From Diphasiastrum complanatum (Eukaryota; Streptophyta; Lycopodiopsida; Lycopodiales; Lycopodiaceae), in assembly GCA_029204225.1 (NCBI GenBank), contig CM055098.1, positions 25,711,473 to 25,775,472 on the forward strand: a DNA stretch of 64,000 bases, written 5' to 3'. Positions 8,658-20,600 of this stretch are shown one piece after another. Position 1 is the stretch's first letter. Every line of letters begins with the position of its first letter. The notes under the pieces were generated by a model, which was not told the DNA's origin, ran no database searches, and was given only the letters and a program-made list of their open reading frames with translations. The translations under genes were made by a program, and so were the position numbers.

Positions 8658-11600
8658 GTGCAGCACTTCTTTTCTTCTTCTGCATCTTGTTCATCTTCAC
8701 AAGTTTTATAGTACCTTTGAATATACATATGTTATTCTTATTTCTGAATTTGCCGAATTTGATATCGACATGAAGTTTTCGTTCACGTGCAAATCGAGTC
8801 TGGTTTCTTTTTATGAAATAACCTTCCATCTTCCTTGGAAGTCGGCTCATGTAAACAATACAAAATAAGAATGTTGATGCCTATTCATGAACAATGGATA
8901 GACAATGAGAGGCGTTCCTGGATAGAATAGAGACGATTTTGCAGCAACACTTTTGTTAGCTCTTTTTAATTTCGATGAGGTATGTTAGAAAATTCTTTGG
9001 TGGCAAGGTATTTTATAATGTTGTGGCGGAAAGGCAATGCAGTGGCATAATGTGAAGCCAGGTGGCAACGTCCGAGTATTCGAGTTTCTATCTTCCTTCC
9101 TAGATGTATATCTACGAGACATCATTATGGCTTCGACCTGCACACTCACCTTTCAGATTGGAAGGCTTCTTTCGGTTTTGACTTTCATGTGACATGTATA
9201 TTTGAAGGCTACTTTCCAAATTTAAAACCTAAAGAAGATCTACTTGTTTCTAGACACAATCCAACGTATTTTCAAGAGGAAAATTTCAAACTCTTGACGA
9301 AGTAAAGTAGGACATTCAACCAAAGTTCCAAGTGCCGTACCACGACACCTGGTACGGCACGGGTTCCGTAGGTGCCGTGGAACTGAACCCACGGCACCTG
9401 GTTTAAAAAAAAAAAAAGACTAGGTGCCGTACCACGGCACGTGTGCCGTGGTACAGCACTCAGACCCCATGGCACTTGTGCCGTGGGGAACTTTGCATTC
9501 AACTTTGAGAATTTACCTTTCAAGGAAAGATAACTTATTGGCTTTCAATTGACGCTTTGCTGAAATTTTTACCTTTCTTTGAAGGGCATTTAGGCATTTG
9601 AGATGCGTTGCACTTGCAAATGCCAAGCTTGCGATATAAAGCTCTTGCTGCAATTTCTAGCTTTGCCCCTATGGCAGCAAGCTATTGCATTGACTTCAAA
9701 ACCTTTCCGGACCGGATTGTTTCCGCTTTTCGCTGCCGACAAACTCTGAGATGGTATCAGAGCCAAGTGAGGGTCCTTCATGAGCAAGTGGGGGTGTCCT
9801 TCGTCCTGTCCTCACTTGAGTGGGTGCGTTGGAGGATGCAAGCCACGCACAAAGCGATTGCTTCCCTTAAAGGCACCAAAAAGAGTGCATTTGTCCCATA
9901 AGTAAATCGAGACTCATATAAGCTCATAGTAGACATCATACCCTTGTCTCCTGGTACCAGCCCTTTTCGGGTCAAGCGGGAAAAAGGTGGGTGGCTAGGC
10001 GGTGGGGATGGGATTGCATGCGTGGCCCGTAGGTGTGCACAATGCGCGACATCGTCTACTAGACTAGGTTGTTGCCGCTTTCCGCTGTCGACAAACTCTG
10101 AGACTAATATAGGGTGTCGGAACTTAATTGGAGACTGGAAACCTAATTGGAAGGCAGAACATGAATGGATCCTCATTTGGAAACTTCTGATATAGAGATG
10201 TGAGCTTTTTGAAGGGTGAACTCAGAGAGGTGAAGTGGCTTCATAGGAGGGCTTGCAAAACAATGCATTTTCATATGTTCTTGATATTATTGTTCAATCA
10301 ACTAGAAACTGTAAATGTGTCTTAAACTCTCTCTCTCTCTTGTTTTGATCGTAAGTGTACGTTGATTATCAAAGGTGTATAAGTAATCCATATGGAAACT
10401 AATATGGGTATGCGATGCCAATAAAAAAAATAATAGTATAAAGTCCATGGTATATGATGGTTAAAGCTTTGATGAGCACCATGATATAAAATTGATGGAC
10501 CTATACCTCAATTTTCTAGACAAGGATAACCCACAGTTTAGTACCAAGGGTTTGGGTAAATACTATTGAGTTGAGTGATTTTGTTAATCTAGCACGATGG
10601 ACCAATGATCTGTTTATTTGAGGCTGAATCTGGTTGTTAAATACCATTCTTGATCCCATTATGGAGCTCTTCTCATTACAATAATATTCTTACAAATATG
10701 TTTGGGAGAAATAACTATTTGTATATCTATTGAGATCCTGATCACAACTAGTGGTGCTTATTGACTACCGCCGCCAATAGCAATCTTCATTCAATGTAGG
10801 CAAGAAAACTCACATGTTGTTTTCAACAAGATTTAGCACAAGTTCATTATATGAAAAAATTCACTTTTTTGTCTTTTTTGTGGTCTATGTGTCAGGTTGA
10901 AATATACTGATACATTATGTGGTAGAACCTCAATTTTGTATTGATATCGACTTAGGTTATGAAGTGTTGAAGCATGAACATGTGATTGTAGAGATAAAAA
11001 TATTATGTATCTATCAATTGTTGAGGTAGGATGATTTTACATTCCATAGGCTCAATTGTTGGTGAGTTTTGTTTGAGGTGGACAATCAACTAAAAAAATA
11101 TTCGTGAAGAGATTCTCCACTGTAACATGACTAACATGGTCTACTCGATATGATGCATTCTAGGCGAGAACTAAATATATGCTTGAATATGACCACAAAT
11201 GAAATGTTTTAAAGCCCGTAAATACATCATGAATAGATAGAAATGTCTAGTACGCCAAGCACTTTTTTGAGTCATTGCAACATGTCTTTCAAGTGTGTGT
11301 ACAACTAATGTTAACCTTCAGGGAATATGTGAGTGGCGTTTGAGTTTTTTGTGAAAGAATTAGACACGATGTTTCCGGTATGGGGTAAGACTTCTGGTGT
11401 ACTCTCTAATTTGAAAACTTAGAGTTGTTTGATGAGATGTTGAAAAAAACCTTTTTATCTAATATCAATGAAGAGAAGCAACCTTTTGAAGAGAGGCAAC
11501 CTTATGACCTACTTCTCTATGACCAATGTGACGAATAGGGTCTTGGCAATGCTTTGTTAATTTTGTAGCATTCATGATAAAAAAATTATTGTTGCTTTAT

Positions 11601-14600
11601 GATGTAAATGGAAATGTGAGATTTGCTTTATAAATATTTGAGGAGTCAAGTGAAAGAAATTCCTCCTAGTATAGTGACGAAGATAGGAAAGACAAATATT
11701 AGAGAAATTTGAATTGGTTAGCTTTTCTTACTCATTCACTCCATTGAAAGCAGTGCACTTTATTTGCAATTATGTAACTACTCTTTGATGCATTCTGATG
11801 TAGGGTGTTCGGAAATTGTATTCAGAGGTTTTGCAATTGAAAAGACAGTTTGCAGATATAGTGCGCAAGAATGTATATGCTAACTACACGTCCTTCATTT
11901 GGTGAGTGGTAATGATGTGATTTGTCAATAGAAAAGGTCTATTCAATTGAGGGTATCCTATAAGACTTAAACCCATCAAATGAAATAATTTTTGTTCTAC
12001 GGGTGTAATTATCACTTGTTGCATTGAAAATTAAACTGTGACAAAAATGTGGTAAGGTAAGGTAGGCCCTGAAGTCATGCGCTAAGATTGAATTTGCTAG
12101 TAAAGAAAGCATATAATCAATGTAGTTTACAATATAAGACTTAGAAGCTTTAAGGCTATAGCTTAGAAGCATAGATGCCCATTTTTGAACCATTTGGAAC
12201 CAATGTTACATCGAATCGTGGTTCGAACTGTGAACTGCAGTTCGAACCATACCGGCACCACAACATCCACCTGAGAGAGGGAGAGGTAGGGGGGTAGGGA
12301 CTACTATGTGTCCACCTTCGCTCCTAGAGCCATGGCAGAGGCAAAGGTTGCAGTTGTTCTATACTTGCGATTTGCCATTTCATTTGGCTATGCCATCTTG
12401 ATCATGAGTGATCAATTCACAATCATAGAATCCTCTGAGTTGATGAAGAGATGTGAGATCCATGCCTTGGATCTTCCCAAGAACCAATCTTCCATTGCTC
12501 TTTTCTTCATACGACTCCCTCTTAATGATTGCATCATAAGAAGTAGAAACCTCAAAGACATTAGAAGCCATGAAAAAAATGATTAGTGCCTTCAACATAA
12601 GGATGATTGAAGTACTCTCTTTTTTCAAACAAGAACTTCTACTCAATGTCTTAGGTAATGCACTGCAACAAGCAAGCTTTGATCAGTTGAAGCAAGCTAT
12701 TGCTGAGTGCGTCACTCTAAAAATTGTAGACCCTCAAAAGCCCTATGTTATAGATACGGATGTGAGTGACATTGCTGTGGGAGCCGTTCTAATGCAAGAG
12801 GGTAGGCCTGTGGCCTTTGAGAGCAAAAAGCTCAACCCTGCTCAGAAAAATTCTTAGAGGCCGGCAAGCCAGATCGTCTGAGCTCATGCATGAATTTCTA
12901 ATGGAGATTCGGTACAAGAAAGGTGCCGAGAATCGTGTGGCAGATGCACTATCTCATGTGGTGTATCAGATGTCATTTGTAGTCATTGAAAATGACTTAC
13001 TGTCTGAGATAAGAAAGGATCAACAAGAAGATCCTCACTGTAAGAAAGTGGAACAGGAGGTGAGTCATGGCCATGCAGAGTCTCTTCTACCTTGGTTCGC
13101 ACTTATCTTAAGTATTCCATAGAAGATGGAATAGTGAAGAGAAATGGCAAGGCTCTTATTCCAGCTTGTGAGGTGCTGCGAAAGAGGATCTTGCATCTCT
13201 GTCACGATAGCCCTAGTGCTGGTCATCCTGGTGTGGATAGGACCTATGAGTTGATACGACGTAACTTTTGGTGGTCTAGACTTAAGAAAGAAGTAAACCA
13301 TTATGTGACACATTGTTTTAAGTGTCAAGATCATTTTGAAACAGATGGGCAGACTGAGAGAGTTAACCAAAATTTGGAAGACATGTTTAGGGCGTATGTC
13401 AGTGAAAGGCAAACGCAATGGGAACGTTACCTACCATTGTTGGAGTTTGCCTATGATGATAAAAAGAATGCATCTACGAAGATGAGTCCTTTCGAGCTAA
13501 ATCATGGTTTTAGACCAGCCAGTCCAGTTACTATAGGTATGCCTCATAAGACACCTAGCGCTATGGAATTTCTAACTCACATGCAACAGATGTTGGAGTT
13601 AGCAAAGGAAAATGTAAAAGCGGCAATGGATCGGGCAAAGACATATGCTGATCTGGATCGTACGCCAAGAGAGTTCGAGGAAGGAGATATGGTATTTCTC
13701 AGGATTCCAAAGGACTCGAAAACCCTAAAGACAGGGAAGTGTTATAAGTTGTCACCTAGATACTGTGGACCTTGGAAAATCGTTTAAAAGATTAATAGCG
13801 TTGCCTATGAATTGGATTTGCCTGTTGGTTGTAAGGTTCATCCTGTTTTTCATGTTTCATGCTTAAAGAAGGTTTTACATGACGGTGATAACTTGTTGGC
13901 TGATGGCCTTGTATTGTTTCAGGAGCATGGGGAGGTGATGCATGGACCAACGAGAGTATTGGACTGGAGGCATAGACGGTTGTGGAATCGTTTGCTCCGT
14001 GAGTACTTGGTTGCATGGCATGGACGACCTCTCAGTGATGCTTCTTGGGAGACCGCGCATGGGTTGTAAGACTTTGCCATCGAGGACGATGTCATCTGAG
14101 GAGGGAAGGGATGCCACATGTACTTTGAATCCCCTTGCCCAATGTAAATGGTAAATTGTAATTATTAAATTGTAAATGGCTAAGTCACTGGCTTGTGGAG
14201 ACAATTGTAAATTGCAATGTAAATATTTGTTATAGTGACTAAATCCGAGATGGCCAAGGGGGTATTGGGTCTCATGAGAGTCTGCTGGACTGACCTCCTA
14301 AAAAGTAGGAAAGGTTGACCGGCCAACGTGACACGTGTCATATGCTCACTAGGACACTTGGTCCAGTGCATGAGTGACACTTGTCGGACGGTCAATGGAC
14401 GGGTCAACAGGACATGTGTCATATGCTCATTGGGACACTTGGTTCAATGCATGAGTGACACGTGTCAGATTGTCCACCTAGCTTGCCTGTGTGTCAGGGT
14501 ACTGCCAAGTGGCAAGTGTCGGTTGTGCATGGAGTTTGCCATGTGTGGACGTTAGGATGTGTCAGGTTTAAGGGGTGCTTGAGGGGATATAGTGTGAGCC

Positions 14601-17600
14601 TGGTCAGGCATTCCGGATTATGGTATTCCTATGCAACTATGGTTGGGAGGAGACTTGCAGCAGAGCTCTCATGTTTGCTTATTGATCTATGTACATTTGC
14701 TTGAGATTAATAAAATGACGGATTTGCTGGGTAATTCTGTGTATTTACTTAGGGTTAGTGAGCTTATGTGCAACACATTGTTATCAAACACGTGGATTTT
14801 ACAAAAGCATTTGCTCAGATATTACTTGGAACTTCATATGCCAATATTGGATTGTAGAAACATTTTTTGGCAATACGCAAGGGTCGTGGGATCGAGTCAA
14901 AGGCTTTCCTGAAATTAACAAAATAGCAATAAACTCTCTCGTCTATGCTTGGCCTAGTTATGGACTCGGCTCATTACATTCGCCGCATCCATTTACATTT
15001 ACTTTACTTTATGCATAAGCAGGCCTTGGGCCCTTTTTTATTCATTAGTGACACTTAGACTATATGGTTGGCCTTTGGCCTTTCTATTCATTAGTAGGCC
15101 ATTTGGACATATTACTGGAGAGTGGGGGCCTTCTTGGAGGGCGCACTATTTTCCCTCCCAGTTGGGCCTTCCTTTTAGGGCTTCCTCTTGGCTATAAGTA
15201 GGGAAACTGTGTCATTTGTTATTCAGTTGATGATATTGATCTCTCTCTTTAGTCTCCTTAATCTCTCTCTTTCCTGCTTTCTAGGGTTAAGTCTTGCTTA
15301 TGTGCTGCTTTCATAGCTTAAGTCTTGCTTATGTGATGCTTTCATAGCTTAGCTCTAGATCAGCTGTGGCTCTATTCGTAACTTGGTCTCAGAGCACTTT
15401 CCTGTGCACTACTTTTTGAGATTTAGTAGAGGCTGTCCAGCGCCCTACTAACCCATCACTTTTGTCGATTGTTTCATCAGATTTCCATCGTTTTTCCAGA
15501 TTTGGTAGAGGCTGGCCAGCGCCCTACTACCTTGTCACTTTCGTCGATTTTCTCCACCGATTTGCTGCCCATTTCGTGGCTTGATTGGAGGCTGTCCAGT
15601 GCCCTACTTCATCACCATTTTCAATCGTTTTCTCCAATTTTTTTTCAGGTTATGTGCGGATTTTGGAAGCTACTGCCCAGCGCCCTACTACCTTGCCATC
15701 TTCGACGGATTTCTCCACCGATTTGCTGTCCATTTTGCTGATTGTTTGGAGGCTGTTCAGCGCCCTACTTCATCACCATTTTAGCGGCTTTTCCATCATG
15801 TTGCAGGACATTTGTGGATCTTACTAGCTGCTGTCCAGCACCCATTTTTAGCTTGGATCTTCAGCTCTCTCTCTCTCTCTCTAGCCTCCTATCCAAAAAT
15901 CACCCAATTCCGTAATCGTTTGCTATTCCAAATTGCCAAAATCTTGCAGCCTGTTCATTGCTGTCCCAGCCCTTCCGACTTGTCACGTTCGCCTATTATT
16001 TTATCCGTTTCCAGCCATCTTTCACAGTTTATCAAAAGGCTCTCCAACGCCCATCCTCAACCACATTTCACGGAATTCCGACTCCGTTTAATATTCCAAT
16101 TTGACATTTCCCTCCTGGCTGTCCAGCTCATTTTTACAGCCTTCATTTTCACTTTTTCCATTTGCTGATTGTTGCCCTTTCTTAGCTGTGATAATATTGG
16201 TTTTAATAGACTAATTTGGGGTGACGACAAGAGTCCGCTCCCTCAAGTTTTCGTCTATTCCTTCCACTATCATTATGGCACATTCACCTACCCCGAGTGA
16301 AACTGTTCAGGAAAACTTATCCGATCAGTTTCGGCGCATGGATGAAACCCTTTTTGGCCTCGTTCTTCGATTCGATACAGTTATGACCGGCTTTCCTACT
16401 ATGCAGTCACATATTGATTCTTTACAGCCTCATGGTCCTGGAAAAGCTCTTGTCTTTCCTTCATTTGGGACTCCCCCTCCATTTGGATTTCCATCTTCTT
16501 TTGCTAGTCAGCCTGGTGGTGGACCGTTCATTCCACCTAACCCACCTCCTGGTTTCTTTCCATGTCCCCCAGTTCCTGAGCCACACTTTGCTCGAGACTT
16601 TCGTGATAGGGTACAGCTTGCTACCTATTCCGGTTCCTCTGACGGGAACTTATTAGAGAATTGGTTTGCTAAGCTTGACACATATTTTCAGATCTACCCT
16701 AAGACTGATCCTCATGAGATCCAGTTGGCTGCTTTACACTTAGATGGACGCGCCACCACGTGGTGGCAAGTTTATCGAGCTGATCCTGATCGGGAAGGGC
16801 TCCATTTATGGCATACCTTTCGCCGTGACCTCCGTCATGCTATGATTGATCCTCAGTGGCTCGACCGCCAACGTGATACATTCCGTAGTCTCACTCAGAC
16901 CAGTGACCTTGCTTTTTATACAGATCAGTTTATGGAGCTTTCTTATCTTTTTACAGATCTATTGCCCACTGAGCTTATTTCTCGTTACATTGCTGGGCTT
17001 CGTGGTGCCTTACGTTACGATGTTTCTTCCTTCCGTCCTCCCACACTTGTTGAGGCGATGTCTCTTGCCAGTACTTTACAGCACAAGTACTCTGACACCC
17101 TTCCTTCCCGCTTCTCCCGACCCCGTCCTTTTGCTTCATCTTTTCCCGCTATGTCCACCCCTACACCTGCCCCTTCAGTTCCAGTTCCTTGCATTGTGGA
17201 CCCTCGACCTGCTTTTGTCCGACCTTACACGTCTGCAGAGTTCGCTGACCTTCAGGATCCTATATCACACAGTTTGAGCGAGTTGCCTGATTTACTTGAG
17301 ATAATTATTGATCTACCTGAGCTCGTCATTGTATCCCATAGTGAGTCAGAGTCACATATACAGGTTCCTACTGATGTTGATTCACATATACAGGTTGCGG
17401 CTGATATGTTTCTTGATACTGACATAGCATGTTATGATCCTATTGATGATGCTGTTCCATGCTTTGATATTGTTGTTGAGTACTTTGATGCTACTCGTGT
17501 TCCTGAGCGCCATGCTATGTCGCCTATGCTCCTTATTTTGATATTATTTTTGGGTCTACGGTTTCAGATGCTTTGGCTACTCCAGTAGATTTCCATATGG

Positions 17601-20600
17601 CATACGGTTATACTTTCATGATGGTCCTATTGTATACACACTAGCTGATTTTGTTGATACCCGTAGATGCATATTTAGGCCAGAACTTATCAGTTGATCA
17701 TATTATTCTAGATGCGGGGCGAGAGTATATTGCTTAGTGGATACAGGCAATACACATTCATTTATTAGCAGTTACATTTCCACCAAGATTCGTGCTACAC
17801 CTGTTCCTGCTTCCCAGCCTCTCAGTGTTGAGGTTGCTCGTTCCCATTCTTTTCCCAGTTCTTAGATGATTCAGGGCTTGGATTATCGCATTGGTGATTT
17901 TTCTGGTCAGGCAGATTTCTACATCATTTCTTTGAAGCACTATGACATTATTTTTGGTGCAGCTTGGTTCTCTTCACTTGGTACTGTTGCTGTGGATCTC
18001 TCTCAACAGACACTTTCCTTTACTCATGTTGGTCAGCATCATTCACTTGCTGGTATTGATTCCCAGGGTGACTATCAGTTGGTTACCGGGAAGCAGTTTA
18101 TGCGTAGCCTGCCAAAGGCTCAGGATGCAGCTCTTCTTTCCATTCAGAGTACATCAGTTGCTGCTTCACTTTCACCATTCGTGGGTCCTCTTCCTCAGGT
18201 TGATGCTCCTTCAGATTTACAGGTTGTTGTTGTGTGCCTTGTGCCTATATGCCTTGATTCACAGATATTGTATTCAGTGGTCATTCCTGGTTTCATTGAT
18301 ATTCAGGCCGTAAACCTTGGTGGTATTTCTACTATTGCTTTTGCGCATACCACAGATAGCCCTCCTGGTTCGGTGGTTGGTGCAGTATCTTCTCCATTGG
18401 TCTCTATATCTCCATCTCTTGAGTCCGTTATGGCTGATGTTCCTGCTGATTTCTATGGGATTCTTCACGGGTCCACGTTTGATGGTTCCCTCGCTATTGG
18501 TGATCAGGTTGTATCTTCTTTCGCTTTACTCCATGGATCTTTGCTTGAGGTTTGTGAACCGCCTCATGATATTTCTACGGTTCCTTACATGATTCATGCG
18601 CCTTTGGCCCTTACCGTTACACATTTTCCATCCGAGGATATTTGCGAGATGGTCACTATTACTTATCTAGGGTATTTATATGCTGGGATCTTTCTAGATG
18701 AGTATACGTGCATCCTTCAATCTCCTTGTGTTTCTACATATAGGTTTGTTGCAGTCCATGCCGATGCTATGGATATATGGCATTCCTGGTTATTACATAT
18801 AGCTTGGTTTCCATTTGGACCTGTTGATTGGTGCTGGTTTTTTCATATTACCGATCGCCTATGGTGCGTATATCTCTATAATTATGCATGTGCTCTCTAT
18901 CTGTTCCTTGGATTGTTGCTCATTGTCAGGCTTGGCATATCCTGATGGCTTGTGTTATTGCCTCTGTTCCAGCGACTATTTGTCCAGGTGATCTTCAAAT
19001 TCCCCGTCATGTCAGGTTGCTCCACATCGCTTGGTCTCCGATGCTGAGTTGCCACTTTGTTCTGGTTTTCCGAGACCATAAGAGTACCTTGAGAGAGTTC
19101 CTTCTCCTCTCTTAGATAGTTGATGGGGATGTTGCCGCCATATACTTCAGTATTGCTCATATGTGCTTTGATACTCATTCCCAGCTACACGTGGATATTG
19201 ATCCGCTGCTTGCTACTGATGTTGGGGATCCTGTCCCGCGTTCGAGTGCATTTCTTCTATTCCTCACTTGTGCGCCTGGTGTGTACTTTGGGATTGCACT
19301 TGCGGCCAGTTCCGATGGGTCATCCGATTCTCCATCCGTTTTTGGTGTATCCTATGATGGATTGGTATGTCCATATGAGGTCTTTCTGGATGAGTTTTTT
19401 GGCTATAGTTTTTCAGTTGAGGCCTCTAGTATTTCTAGATTTGTTGCTATTGTTTCTATGCATCATGTCTTTTTAGATGATGCATTGATTTCTTGGACCT
19501 TCTGGAGCTTTTGGCATGCTGCTCTTCTCGTGATAGGGGCCTTGAAGGTACCGTGTGCCATTGCTACTTTTCATTCATAGGCCTTATGGATACCTTGGGC
19601 TTTTGACCATGCTGGTGCACATTTCTCCATTGTAGCTATCCTTTGTCAGGATGATCTCTTTATGATCCATGTTTCTTGGCATATCGCTTGCTTTTCCATG
19701 CTGGGTGAAAGAGAGCACCCTGCTTCACCCCAATGGTGCTCCGAATTTGCTCAGAAATACCTTTGTCATGATTTAAACAACCTAGAACTCTCTTATAAAG
19801 TGCTATCACAGCTAGAACTATGTCAGTGGAGAAACCAAGATCGTGTAGTCTCTGGATGAGTAAGGAGCGTGGGATAGAGTCAAAGGCTTTCCTAAAGTCC
19901 ACAAAACAACAATAAACTTGCTCCCTCCTATGCCCAGCTTCCTCGACGAAAGCTTGAAGAGTGAACATAAAATTAATGGTTGGGGTAGTGGGCTTTGGAC
20001 CCTACCAAGCCAAAAGCATATAATCTCCTAACCTCACCCTCATCACTTACAGCTGAATGAAGAATAGTACTATATAGCACTATATAGCTTTGTGAGAACA
20101 TGACCAATCATGATAGTGCGATAGTTGCCAAGGTCTATGGGATCACCATTTTTGTGAATGGGGTGGATGATATGGGTACACCAAGAAGATGGAAGCTAGA
20201 GACAACAACATGGTTGAGGAGGGTGGCCAAAATGGGAGAAAGCAAGATAACTTCGTGGATTAGGAACTCAAGCTCAAGGTCCTTGATATTTCTTATACAA
20301 TGGGTCTTCGGTCTTTTAATGGCCGCAAGGACAAATCAGAAGTGAAGTTGAACGATGAGTGGAACTGAGGAGTAAAGCATGTGTACGTGCATGAGTCGAT
20401 TACCAATTGTTTATATTGTCATTGTATCGAGATATTATCATTGTCTAGACACTTAAACAACTCTTGGTTTTTCGTCAACAAAATGCTAGGAATAAAACCA
20501 AACACAAGAAAAAAGACTGTTTTGTCATTTCTTTCCTGACAAAGCCTTTCTTTCTTGTCTCAAATAAAAGGCTTTTCAAAAAGGTCCACGAAACATTGCC

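Noticed and set aside
8499-8711. A separate 70-codon gene at the EXO84B start
   Set aside because: It is exon 1 read through its splice donor; joining to 11804 restores the family sequence.
12219-12249. tRNA gene suggested by GGTTCGAACT
   Set aside because: No acceptor, D or anticodon arm around it; the word is part of a simple inverted repeat.
12308-12646. Overlapping frames of about 90 codons on both strands
   Set aside because: No family features, no context; probably non-coding retroelement sequence.
15431-15850. CRISPR-like array
   Set aside because: Repeats are degenerate, spacers are similar to each other, and the genome is a plant.
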